Assembly: GCF_035917455.1 (NCBI RefSeq) | Contig: NZ_CP109078.1 | Location: forward strand, 4,882,001 to 4,946,000 | From: Micromonospora sp. NBC_01796 | Lineage (GTDB): Bacteria > Actinomycetota > Actinomycetes > Mycobacteriales > Micromonosporaceae | Reading direction: 5' to 3' | Length of the DNA: 64,000 bases | In this document: piece after piece, positions 35,019 to 42,978 of the stretch | How positions within the stretch are numbered: position 1 is the stretch's first letter | Layout of the letters: each line of letters starts with the position of its first letter | Program-made: the position numbers and the translations under genes | The notes under the pieces: model-generated | Seen by the model: only the letters and a program-made list of their open reading frames with translations | Database searches by the model: none | Told to the model about the DNA's origin: nothing

Positions 35019-36550
35019 CAAACCGGTCGACCTCCACTGGCCACCGTTCCGGGGACTACTCCCGGGACGGTGGCCAGCAGCCGTACGTCTACGCCGACGA
35101 CGCCCGTTGGACCGACGAGACCCGCTACCCCGAACAGCCCCGCCGTACCGAACAGCCCCGGTCGGGCGGGCAGCAGACCCGGCCGGCGCGGTCGGATCCG
35201 CCTGCGGGCGTACCGAACGAGGTGCCGGAGCAGCGGGGGCCGGTGGGCCGGTGGGTGGTCGTCCTCCTGCTCTGGGTGGGGCTGCTGGCCGCGGTGGTGC
35301 CGTGGTGGCTGGACACCGAGCCCGGTGCGGTGAACAGCGAGCACGCCGCCCTCACCGCCGCCGGCCGGATCAGCGGCCTGATCGCCGGTTACCTGCTCCT
35401 GGTCCAGGTGCTGCTGATGAGCCGGCTGCGGTCGCTGGAGCGGTGGATCGGCGCCGAGCAGCTCAGCCGGTGGCACCGCGACATCGGCGGCACCGTGTTC
35501 GTCGCGGTGCTGGCACACGTTGGCCTCATCCTCGCCGGCTACGCCGGCCTGGAACGCAAGACGCTGCTAGCCGAGGCGACCACCCTCCTGCGCGACTACG
35601 AGGACATGCTCGCCGCGTTCGGCGCCGCCGCCATCATCGTCCTGCTCGGGTTCACCGGGATCCGGTTCGTCCGCAACGCACTGCCGTACGAGTTCTGGTA
35701 CTACCTGCACCTGAGCAGTTACGCCGTACTGCTGCTCGGTTTCGGCCACCAGTTCACGTACGGCCAGCAGTTGTTCCGGCCCGGACCGGTGCGGACCGGT
35801 TGGATCGCCGTGTACGTCCTGGTGATCGCGGCCGTCGTCTGGGGTCGGGTGTTCACCCCGCTGTGGCTGAACCTGCGGTACCGGCTGCGCGTCGCCGACG
35901 TGGTGGCGGAGAGCCGGGACACCATCTCGATCTACCTGACCGGTCGGAACCTGGACCGGTTGCAGGTGCTCGCCGGGCAGTTCTTCCGGTGGCGGTTCCT
36001 CTCCGCCGGGCGCTGGTGGCAGTCGCACCCGTTCTCGCTCTCCGCCGCCCGCAACGGCCGCTGGCTGCGGCTGACCGTGAAGGTGGTCGGCGGGCACACG
36101 GCCGAGCTGCGCCGGCTGCGTCCCGGCACCCGGGTCTGGGCCTCCGGCCCGTCCGGTACGTTCACCGCCGCGCACCGGGTCGCCGAGCGGTCGCTGCTGA
36201 TCGCCGGGGGGAGCGGGATCTCCCCGATCCGGGCCCTGCTGGAGGAGTTGCCGCCCGGTGCCGCCCTGATCTACCGGGCCAGCACCCCGGACGACCTGCT
36301 GCTCCGGCGGGAGCTGGACTGGCTGGCCGAGGCCCGGGAGACCGAGATGTGGTACGTCCTCGGTTCCCGCAACGACCCCGGTCCGCAGCAGATCTTCACC
36401 GCCCGTGGCCTGCGCCGGCTGGTGCCCGACCTGACCGAGCGGGACGTCTACCTCTGCGGGCCGGCGGGTCTGGTCCGCGAGTCGGTCCGGGCGCTGCGTC
36501 GTGCAGGGGTGCCGCGCCGGCAGATCCACCTGGCCACGTTCGAACTCTGA
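35015..36550 (+). CDS. ferric-reductase-like transmembrane flavoprotein (FRE/NOX type)
   Basis: 511 aa; GTG overlaps the DUF1501 stop. The first 80 residues are hydrophilic. About six membrane helices span 80-285, with His residues on successive helices (WHRDIGGTVFVAVLAHVGLI; YYLHLSSYAVLLLGFGHQFTYG) suited to bind haem. The C-terminal FAD/NAD module has HPFSLSAARNG (FAD), LLIAGGSGISPIRALLEEL and DVYLCGPAGLVRESVRALR (NAD(P)H). It would pass electrons from cytosolic NAD(P)H across the membrane, here plausibly to the FMN-bind protein encoded next. Confidence 0.9.
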   Translation: MTNRSTSTGHRSGDYSRDGGQQPYVYADDARWTDETRYPEQPRRTEQPRSGGQQTRPARSDPPAGVPNEVPEQRGPVGRWVVVLLLWVGLLAAVVPWWLDTEPGAVNSEHAALTAAGRISGLIAGYLLLVQVLLMSRLRSLERWIGAEQLSRWHRDIGGTVFVAVLAHVGLILAGYAGLERKTLLAEATTLLRDYEDMLAAFGAAAIIVLLGFTGIRFVRNALPYEFWYYLHLSSYAVLLLGFGHQFTYGQQLFRPGPVRTGWIAVYVLVIAAVVWGRVFTPLWLNLRYRLRVADVVAESRDTISIYLTGRNLDRLQVLAGQFFRWRFLSAGRWWQSHPFSLSAARNGRWLRLTVKVVGGHTAELRRLRPGTRVWASGPSGTFTAAHRVAERSLLIAGGSGISPIRALLEELPPGAALIYRASTPDDLLLRRELDWLAEARETEMWYVLGSRNDPGPQQIFTARGLRRLVPDLTERDVYLCGPAGLVRESVRALRRAGVPRRQIHLATFEL

Positions 36551-36564
36551 CGGAGGTTGCACCG

Positions 36565-37188
36565 TTGCGTCGCGCCATTCTCGGCATCACCGGTCTTGCC
36601 GCGAGCACCACCCTGCTGGTGGTGCTCAAGGGCGGGCCGGCGACGACCGCGACCGCCCAGGACGTACCGGTCGGGACGGCGGGTGCGTCGACCGACCCGA
36701 GCGCCGGTGCCCCGCCGGAGCCGACCCCGGACCCGGCCGATGGCGGTGCGCAACCGACCGTGTCCGGTAAGCCGGGTGCGCCGAGCGGATCACCCGGAAA
36801 GTCACCGTCGAAGACCCCGACCGGCAAGCCCACGTCGAAGGCGCCGACCGGTGGGGGAGCGCCCACCACCACCAAGGCACCCCCGCCGCCGGCCAGCGGC
36901 CCCCGCAAGATCGACGGTTCGGTGACACCCGCGGCCGACTTCGGCCTGGTCCAGGTGCAGATCACCGTCTCCGGTGACCGGGTCACCAACGTCATCGCGC
37001 TGGAACTGCCGGGCGAGACGGCCACCTCGGAGGGGAACAGCGACCGGGTGGACCGGGCCTACAGCGGGACCGGCGGGCAGGCGGTCACGGCGGCGAACCA
37101 GGGCCGGCTGCCGGACACCGTCAGCGGGGCGACCGCGACCAGTTCGGCGTACCGGCGGTCGTTGCAGGCCGCCCTGGACAAGATGTGA
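36565..37188 (+). CDS. FMN-binding domain lipoprotein-like/exported protein, ApbE substrate
   Basis: 207 aa with a TTG start 8 nt after a GGAGG. An N-terminal hydrophobic segment (AILGITGLAASTTLLVVLK) is followed by a 90-residue Pro/Ser/Thr/Lys-rich linker that would span the wall, then the FMN_bind domain. The flavinylation motif SGATAT lies at 187-192 with Thr192 as the expected acceptor for covalent FMN. ApbE is the next gene, as usual. Function: extracytoplasmic one-electron carrier, inferred from family and context. Confidence 0.85.
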   Translation: MRRAILGITGLAASTTLLVVLKGGPATTATAQDVPVGTAGASTDPSAGAPPEPTPDPADGGAQPTVSGKPGAPSGSPGKSPSKTPTGKPTSKAPTGGGAPTTTKAPPPPASGPRKIDGSVTPAADFGLVQVQITVSGDRVTNVIALELPGETATSEGNSDRVDRAYSGTGGQAVTAANQGRLPDTVSGATATSSAYRRSLQAALDKM

Positions 37189-37195
37189 GGTCGGC

Positions 37196-37966
37196 GTGAC
37201 CAGCGTACGGACCAGGCCGGGGCTGCGCCGGGTCGAGTTCGTCATGGGTACGGCGATCAGCCTCGACCTCGCCGACGACCTGCCCCCGGAGCGCCTCGAC
37301 CAGCTCGCCGAGCAGGTTTTCGGCTGGATGCGCGAGGTCGACCAGCGGTTCAGCACGTTCAAGGCCGACAGCGAGGTGAGCCGGTTCGACCGGGGCGAGG
37401 TGGTGCTCTCCGACGCGTCGGCGGACCTGCGGGCCACCCTGGAACGCTGCGCCGACCTGTGGGGCGACACCGACGGTTTCTTCGACGCGTACGCCACCGG
37501 CCGGTTCGACCCGTCCGGGTACGTCAAGGGCTGGTCGGCCCAGGTCGCCTCGGACCGGCTGGTGGCCGCCGGGGCGCCGAACCACTGCGTCAACGCCGGT
37601 GGTGACGTCCGGGTACGCGGCCTGTCCAGTTCCGGCGAGCCGTGGCGGGTCGGGGTGCAGGACCCGTGGGACCCGAGCCGGGTCGCGCTGGTGGTGCACG
37701 GGACCGACCTGGCGGTCGCCACCTCCGGCGTCTACGAGCGGGGGCACCACGTGATCGACCCGCGCCGGGGCACCCCGGCCCGGGGCCTGCGTTCGGTGAC
37801 GGTGGTCGGCACCGACCTCGGCACCGCCGACGCGTACGCGACCGCGGCGCTGGCGATGGGGCAGGCCGGAGTGAGCTGGCTCGGCCGGTTGTCCGGGTAC
37901 GAGTGGGCCGTGGTCACCGACGACCGGCGTACGCCCCGGTCCGACCGCCTGCCGATCACGGACTGA
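37196..37966 (+). CDS. apbE: ApbE family FAD:protein FMN transferase
   Basis: 256 aa, GTG start 7 nt after the FMN-bind stop with GAGG upstream. Family blocks: VEFVMGTAISLDL, DQRFSTFKADSEVSRF, FDPSGYVKGWSAQ (Lys in the FAD-binding loop), VNAGGDVRVRG, LAVATSGVYERGHHVIDPRRGTPA (metal-binding and active site). It transfers FMN from FAD to Thr/Ser of FMN_bind proteins. Length is shorter than Gram-negative ApbE because no lipoprotein signal is present; actinobacterial versions without signal are common, so where it acts (cytosol or outside) is open. Confidence 0.9.
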   Translation: MTSVRTRPGLRRVEFVMGTAISLDLADDLPPERLDQLAEQVFGWMREVDQRFSTFKADSEVSRFDRGEVVLSDASADLRATLERCADLWGDTDGFFDAYATGRFDPSGYVKGWSAQVASDRLVAAGAPNHCVNAGGDVRVRGLSSSGEPWRVGVQDPWDPSRVALVVHGTDLAVATSGVYERGHHVIDPRRGTPARGLRSVTVVGTDLGTADAYATAALAMGQAGVSWLGRLSGYEWAVVTDDRRTPRSDRLPITD

Positions 37967-38311
37967 CGTACCGTGGTGGGCCGGGTCAGCGCACGGGGCG
38001 GTGGGTCCCGGCTGGTCGGGAGCCGGTCGGCCGAGGACCGCCGGGGCGGGATCCCTTCGGTCGGGTCCCCGCCCACCGGCACGGCGGTGAGCCGGTGGCC
38101 GGCTCCGCCCCGTCCATACCGCCGGAGGCCGGCGGTGTCTCGTCAGTTCGCATGTCATCCCCCGTGTGCGCGCCGGCTCGGTTTGCCTCTTGCGGTCCCG
38201 ACCTCGGCTGTGCTACCTGCGTTAACGACCGTTACCTCGGCGGGTCGCTGCATGCCGCGCGCCGACTCGCCCGGACCGGCGTGGGAGCCGGGCGCCACGC
38301 GGTGCGGTGGT
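37967..38311. other. intergenic region between the flavin operon and the prim-pol-like gene
   Basis: 345 bp between convergent genes. No frame has start and codon support. It contains a hairpin CCACCGGC-N10-GCCGGTGG at 38073-38098, likely the terminator of the flavin operon. Confidence 0.45.
38073..38098. terminator. hairpin after apbE
   Basis: Perfect 8-bp GC stem with a 10-nt loop, 107 nt past the apbE stop and between convergent genes. Confidence 0.4.
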
Positions 38312-38998
38312 TCAGTAGCCGCGCCGGGGAGCGGGCAGCCGTCCGGGCAGCAGGGCGACCGGGATCGCCGGGGTGTGCGCCTGCAACGCGTCGACCAGGA
38401 GTTCCTGCACGGCGTACGAGTCGGGAAGCTGCCAGCGGACCTCCTCCGGCGGCACCACCCAGCGCACGGTTCCCTCGGGCAGCCGGGTCGGCGGGGCGGG
38501 GATCCAGGAGCCGGGACCGTGCCGGACCACGTACAGGCACTGGTCGAGTTCCGGTCGGAGCGGGTCACCGGGGCGGACCAGGAACATCCAACGCCCGCCC
38601 GGGGTGAGTGCGACCGGGCCGCGTACCTGGTCGTGGCCGGGGATGGTCACGCCGGGGTGGGGCCGGGAGGCGTCGAGTACGTGCTGGCCGAGGTACGCCG
38701 GCACCTCCAGGACGTCGAAGGTGTAGCCGGTGGCGAGCAGTACGGCGTGCGGCCGTACCCGCCACCAGGCGCCGACCCGGGCCGGGTCGGAACTGGCGGC
38801 TCCCTCCCACTCCTCCAGGGCGGGGTGGCAGCCGGTGGTGGGGCAGCCGGCCCGGCCGCAGACGAAGCGCTGCCGGTTGAGGAAGGCGCCGGGGGTCACC
38901 TCCCAGCCGTGCATGGCGTACCGGACGGCGACCCGCCTCAGGCGTACCCGTTCCAGGGTGGTCAGGCGGGTGATGGGCGGTCGGGTGGTCCCCCACAT
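38312..38998 (-). CDS. prim-pol-like (bifunctional DNA primase/polymerase N-terminal) protein
   Basis: 228 aa. It resembles the small actinobacterial proteins annotated as bifunctional DNA primase/polymerase: RYAMHGWEVTPGAFLN at the start of the fold, the Cys-rich CGRAGCPTTGCHPA insert, WWRVRPHAVLLATGYTFDVLEVP (where prim-pol enzymes have the metal-binding DxD, here FDV) and GRWMFLVRPGD. The DxD is not intact, so catalytic activity is doubtful. A GAGGAG precedes the ATG at 38998. It is divergent from the XRE regulator. Confidence 0.65.
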   Translation of the reverse strand: MWGTTRPPITRLTTLERVRLRRVAVRYAMHGWEVTPGAFLNRQRFVCGRAGCPTTGCHPALEEWEGAASSDPARVGAWWRVRPHAVLLATGYTFDVLEVPAYLGQHVLDASRPHPGVTIPGHDQVRGPVALTPGGRWMFLVRPGDPLRPELDQCLYVVRHGPGSWIPAPPTRLPEGTVRWVVPPEEVRWQLPDSYAVQELLVDALQAHTPAIPVALLPGRLPAPRRGY

Positions 38999-39139
38999 GG
39001 CACGCAGCTCCTCTCGGGGTCGATCAAGGTGAGATCGATGGAGTGGCACCGTCACCGGCGCCGGGCGTATTCGTTGCTCCTGGCATAAAGCCACTTGCAA
39101 CTTGCATCGAAAAGTACGAGCACCAAACGGGGGTCAGAC

Positions 39140-39180
39140 GCACAGAATGTGCGACCGGCACATAGCGAACAAAACGCACA
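39140..39180. promoter_or_regulatory. array of GCACA/TGTGC sites upstream of the XRE gene
   Basis: Order: GCACA (39140), TGTGC (39148), GCACA (39158), GCACA (39176). The first two form a palindrome with a 3-nt centre; the second and third form ATGTGC-N5-GCACAT. The cluster lies in the divergent gap and is a good candidate operator for the XRE protein or another HTH factor. Confidence 0.5.
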
Positions 39181-39288
39181 ATGGATCTCGTACGGCAACG
39201 AAGCGTACATCTGAAAAGTGAGCCCGATACATACCCGACAGAGCTCGACCGGCCCGGACCGCCGGCATGGCAAAGGGGAGGAACGGAC

Positions 39289-40518
39289 GTGGACGAGCTG
39301 CCCATCGGGCGCCGCGTCGCCTATTGGCGTGGTCGACGCAAGTTGTCCCAGCAGGTCTTCGCCGACCGCCTCGGCAAGTCCAAGAGCTGGGTGGACAAGG
39401 TCGAACGCGGGGTACGCCGGCTGGACAAGTTCTCCGTCCTCTACGAGATCGCCGACGTGCTCACCATCGACGTACAGCTCCTGCTCGGCAAGGACCCGGA
39501 ACGGCGTACCGATGCCCTGAACTGCATCGACGAGGTCGAGGTCGAGGAGATCCGGGCCGCACTGGAGCGGTACGTCTCGATGAGCAAGTACTTCGACGCG
39601 CAGGTGGTCCCGCCGCCCCTGCCGGAGTTCCGCAAGGCGGTCAGCCACGCCTGGCTGACGTACCAGTACGCGCGCTACGGCGTACTGACCCGGGCGCTGC
39701 CGAAGCTGCTGCGCGACGCGCAGGCGGCGGACGCGTACTACACCGGCGACGACGGGCAACTCGCCGCGAGCCTGCTCGGGCAGGTCTACCAGATCGCCTC
39801 GTCGGCCCTGCGCAAGCTGGGTGAGCACGAGCTGGCCTGGCTCGCCGCCGACCGCTCCATGGCCGTCTCCGTACGCGCCGACGACCAGTTGCTCGCCGGG
39901 GTGGCCACGTACCGGGTCGGCAACGCCCTGCTTGCCCTGGGCCGGGCCCGGTCGGCGCTGGAGGTCAACGTCAACATCGCCAACCGGCTCGCCCCCGGCG
40001 GCACCAACGGCGCCGACCCGGACCGGCTCTCGGTGTACGGCATGCTCCTGCTCCAGGGTGCGATGGCCGCCGCCCGGCTGGGCGACAACGCCACCGTCCG
40101 GGACCTGATCCGGGGCGCCGAGGAGGCGTCGAACGCGCTCGGCTCGGACCAGAACTACTACTGGACCAGTTTCGGTCCGACCAACCTGGAACTGCACCGG
40201 GCGGCGGCGGCGGTGGAGCTGGGTGAGGGCCGGCAGGCGGTCGAGACCCACGAGCAGCGGATCGACAAGCGGAGGTTCGCCGCCCTGCTCCCCGAGCGGC
40301 GGGCCCACCACCTGCTCGACATCGCCCGCGGCTTCGCCCAGATCGGGGACGTGAGCAGCGCGGGGGAGATGCTGGTCGACGGCGACCGGCTGGCCCCCTC
40401 GGAGATCCGGTGCCGGCCGATCGCGCACGAGGTGATGTCCGACATCCTCCGTCGCACACGTGGTGCGCCGCCCGCGCCGATTGCGGAGTTGGCTGAGCAC
40501 ATGGGTGTCGGCATATGA
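39289..40518 (+). CDS. XRE-family regulator with C-terminal TPR-like domain
   Basis: 409 aa. HTH at about 5-60 (GRRVAYWRGRRKLSQQVFADRLGKSKSWVDKVERGVRRLDK). The rest is an all-helical sensor domain typical of Streptomyces-type regulators with TPR-like repeats. The GTG at 39289 has GGGGAGG upstream; the earlier ATG at 39181 lies within the putative operator and has no ribosome site. Downstream flavoprotein gene starts 16 nt later. Such regulators often control development or secondary metabolism. Confidence 0.8.
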   Translation: MDELPIGRRVAYWRGRRKLSQQVFADRLGKSKSWVDKVERGVRRLDKFSVLYEIADVLTIDVQLLLGKDPERRTDALNCIDEVEVEEIRAALERYVSMSKYFDAQVVPPPLPEFRKAVSHAWLTYQYARYGVLTRALPKLLRDAQAADAYYTGDDGQLAASLLGQVYQIASSALRKLGEHELAWLAADRSMAVSVRADDQLLAGVATYRVGNALLALGRARSALEVNVNIANRLAPGGTNGADPDRLSVYGMLLLQGAMAAARLGDNATVRDLIRGAEEASNALGSDQNYYWTSFGPTNLELHRAAAAVELGEGRQAVETHEQRIDKRRFAALLPERRAHHLLDIARGFAQIGDVSSAGEMLVDGDRLAPSEIRCRPIAHEVMSDILRRTRGAPPAPIAELAEHMGVGI

Positions 40519-40534
40519 GTGGGTTGGTGGCCGG

Positions 40535-41104
40535 ATGACCGGGCAACCCCAGCGCAGAGTCCTGTACGTGATCGCCTGTGGGTCCCCGTTGGCCCGCAAC
40601 GTCGACCGGCTGGTGGCACTCGCCCAGCAGGACGGCTGGGTGGTCTGCGTGGTGAGTACGCCGGACGGGCGCAAGTTCGTCGACGTACCGGCGATCGAGG
40701 AGCAGACCGGTTATCCGGTCCGTTCGACGTACAAGTCCCCGGGTGATCCGGACCTGCTGCCGCCGGCCGACGCGATGATCGTCGCCCCGGCCACGGTCAA
40801 CACGGTCAACAAGTGGGCGGTCGGGATCACCGACAGCCTCGCCCTGGGCTTGTTGATCGAGGGACAGGGGTTGGGGCTGCCGATCGTGGCGATGCCGTTC
40901 ACCAACGCCGCCATGGCCACCCACCCGGCCTTCCGGACCAGCCTGGACCGGCTGCGCGGGTGGGACGTGACGGTGCTGTTCGGCGACGACGTGCTGCCGC
41001 CGTTCGCCCCCGGCAGCGGTGCGCACTACCTCGACCAGTACCCCTGGGAGCTGGGGCGCGACGCCCTGCGGGCCCGATGCGCGGTCAACGGCCTCCCCGG
41101 CTGA
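40535..41104 (+). CDS. flavoprotein of the HFCD (PPC decarboxylase-like) family
   Basis: 189 aa. Rossmann-like start RVLYVIACGSPLARNVDRLV, the FMN loop and PADAMIVAPATVNTVNKWAVGITDSLALGL, the conserved ATANT-like motif of this family, and a PXMNXXM-type region (MPFTNAAMATHPAF). These enzymes oxidatively decarboxylate cysteine-type thiols using FMN; actinobacterial single-domain copies of unknown substrate are common. It directly follows the XRE regulator and precedes the Nif3-like gene. Confidence 0.8.
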   Translation: MTGQPQRRVLYVIACGSPLARNVDRLVALAQQDGWVVCVVSTPDGRKFVDVPAIEEQTGYPVRSTYKSPGDPDLLPPADAMIVAPATVNTVNKWAVGITDSLALGLLIEGQGLGLPIVAMPFTNAAMATHPAFRTSLDRLRGWDVTVLFGDDVLPPFAPGSGAHYLDQYPWELGRDALRARCAVNGLPG

Positions 41105-41228
41105 GCGCCCCGACCGGCCCGGCCCCGGCCCGGTCGGCGGTGGTGCGACCGGACCGACCGGGCGAACCGGCCGGGCCGATCGAGCCGGCACCACGGTCGA
41201 CGGGCCGACGCCGGTAAGCTGGGCCGCC

Positions 41229-42167
41229 GTGGGAACAACTGGATCCGAGACGTCGAGCGTGGCCGAAGTGGTGGCCGCGCTGGACCGTCGTTACCCGCCG
41301 GCCTGGGCCGAGCAGTGGGATCGGGTCGGGTTGGTGCTCGGCGACCCCGAGGCGCCCGTACGCCGGGTCGCCTGCGTGGTCGACTGCGTGCCGGAGACCG
41401 TGGCCGAGGCACTGGCCCGGGGGGCGGACCTGATCGTCGCCCACCATCCGCTGCTGCTGCGCGGAGTGTCGTCGGTCGCGGCGACGACGTACAAGGGTCG
41501 GATCGTGCACCAGTTGATCAAAAACGACGTCGCCCTGTACGTCGCGCACACCAACGCCGACGTCGCCGACCCGGGCGTCTCCGACGCGCTCGCCGCCCGG
41601 CTCGGCCTCACCGACCTGCGCCCGCTGCGTCCGGCCACCGGCCCGGCGGCGGGAGCGGGACGGGGCGCCGGGCGGATCGGCCGGCTGCCCCGACCGATGA
41701 CGCTGACCGACCTGACCCGGTACGCGGCCGACGCGCTCCCGCCCACCACCTGGGGCGTACGCGCCGCCGGTGACCCGGACCGGGTGATCCACACCATCGC
41801 GGTCAGCGGCGGCGCGGGCGACGGTTACCTCGACGACGCGCGCACCGCCGGGGTGGACGCCTTCCTCACCGCCGACCTGCGTCACCACCCCGCCAGCGAG
41901 TACCTGGCCGAGGGCGGCCCGGCGCTGCTGGACGCCGCCCACTGGGCCACCGAACGTCCCTGGTTGGATGATCTCGCGGCCCACCTGCGGGAACACCTGC
42001 CCGTCAGCGCGTACGTGTCCGACCTGGACACCGACCCGTGGACGGTCCGGGCCGGATCGCCGTCCCACGGCGCCCCCGCACCACCCGTCACCCCCGTACC
42101 TTCGCCTGTGGCCGCCGTACCTCCCGTGCACGCCGCATCCCCCGTGGACAAGGAGCACCTTCTGTGA
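41229..42167 (+). CDS. Nif3-like dinuclear metal-center protein
   Basis: 312 aa. The family blocks WDRVGLVLGDPEAPVRRVACVVD, LIVAHHPLLLRG (metal-binding His pair), VAHTNADVADPGVSDALA and C-terminal LTADLRHHPASEYLAEGGPALLDAAHWATERPW (metal-binding His/Glu) are present. It lacks the long central insertion of longer homologues, but has a Pro/Ala-rich C-terminal extension. Possibly a GTP cyclohydrolase I type 2 relative; true activity not settled. The GTG start follows TAAGCT by 8 nt, which suggests a leaderless mRNA. Its stop overlaps the next start. Confidence 0.9.
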   Translation: MGTTGSETSSVAEVVAALDRRYPPAWAEQWDRVGLVLGDPEAPVRRVACVVDCVPETVAEALARGADLIVAHHPLLLRGVSSVAATTYKGRIVHQLIKNDVALYVAHTNADVADPGVSDALAARLGLTDLRPLRPATGPAAGAGRGAGRIGRLPRPMTLTDLTRYAADALPPTTWGVRAAGDPDRVIHTIAVSGGAGDGYLDDARTAGVDAFLTADLRHHPASEYLAEGGPALLDAAHWATERPWLDDLAAHLREHLPVSAYVSDLDTDPWTVRAGSPSHGAPAPPVTPVPSPVAAVPPVHAASPVDKEHLL

Positions 42168-42904
42168 AGGCCAACCCGCAAGAGCAGCGTCGCCTGCTGG
42201 ACCTGCAAGCGATCGACACCCAGCTCGCCCAGCTCGCGCACCGGCGCCGCACCCTGCCGGAGCACGCGGAGTTGGAGGCGCTGGCCCGGCAGCTCTCCGC
42301 GCTCGAGGACGAGCGGGTACGCGCCCAGGTGGCGGTCGACGACCTCGACCGGGACATCAACCGGATGGAAAAGGACATCGACCAGGTTCGGGCCCGCAAG
42401 GACCGGGACCAGGCACGGTTGACCGTCGGTTCCGGCCCGGCCCGCGAACTGGAGGCGATCCAGCACGAGCTCAACTCGCTCAACCGGCGGCAGAGCGAGC
42501 TGGAGGACACCGAGCTGGAGCTGATGGAGCAGCGGGAAACCGCCCAGGGTGTGCTGGACGGGATCCTGGAGCGGTTGACCACGACCCGGGAGACGCGCGA
42601 GGCGACCGAGCAGCGGCGGGCCCAGTCGCTGGCCGACATCGCCAAGGAGGAGGAGTTCAAGGCCGGCGCGCGGCAGCCGCTCTCAGCGGACCTCCCGGCG
42701 GACCTGGTGGCCCTCTACGACAAGATCCGCGAGACCTCCGGTGGGCTCGGCGCGGCGCTGATGACCCACGGCCGGTGCGGCGGGTGCCGGCTGGAGCTCT
42801 ACGGCGCCGACCTGGCCCGGATCAAGGCGGCGGCGCCGGACGAGGTGGTGCGCTGCGAGGAGTGCCGGCGGATCATGGTCCGGACCGCCGAGTCGGGGTT
42901 GTGA
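42164..42904 (+). CDS. C4-type zinc ribbon coiled-coil protein (DUF164 / CdsZ-like)
   Basis: 246 aa. GTG overlaps the previous stop. Residues 1-175 are a long coiled coil (LLDLQAIDTQLAQLAHRRR through RAQSLADIAKEEEFKAG), followed by the zinc ribbon CGGCRLELYG...CEECRRIMV with two CxxC pairs. Almost always next to nif3-like and rnhA genes in actinobacteria. Proposed roles involve nucleic-acid or flagellar/secretion chaperoning in other phyla; here unknown. Confidence 0.9.
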   Translation: MKANPQEQRRLLDLQAIDTQLAQLAHRRRTLPEHAELEALARQLSALEDERVRAQVAVDDLDRDINRMEKDIDQVRARKDRDQARLTVGSGPARELEAIQHELNSLNRRQSELEDTELELMEQRETAQGVLDGILERLTTTRETREATEQRRAQSLADIAKEEEFKAGARQPLSADLPADLVALYDKIRETSGGLGAALMTHGRCGGCRLELYGADLARIKAAAPDEVVRCEECRRIMVRTAESGL

Positions 42905-42978
42905 CCGTGTCAGCCCGTCGGCGCCGGAACCGGGCCGAGGTCCACCGTCCGGAGCCCGTGGATCGGGTGCTCGAATGA
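42901..42978 (+). CDS. 25-aa Arg-rich coupling frame
   Basis: A GTG-initiated frame (MTVSARRRRNRAEVHRPEP...) that starts in the GTGA overlap with the zinc-ribbon gene and stops in the ATGA overlap with the RNase H gene. It bridges a gap of 70 nt exactly. It may be a real microprotein or only a device for translational coupling. Confidence 0.35.
   Translation: MTVSARRRRNRAEVHRPEPVDRVLE

Noticed and set aside
38312-38998. Active DNA primase/polymerase
   Set aside because: The DxD metal motif is not intact, so only a prim-pol-like fold is claimed.
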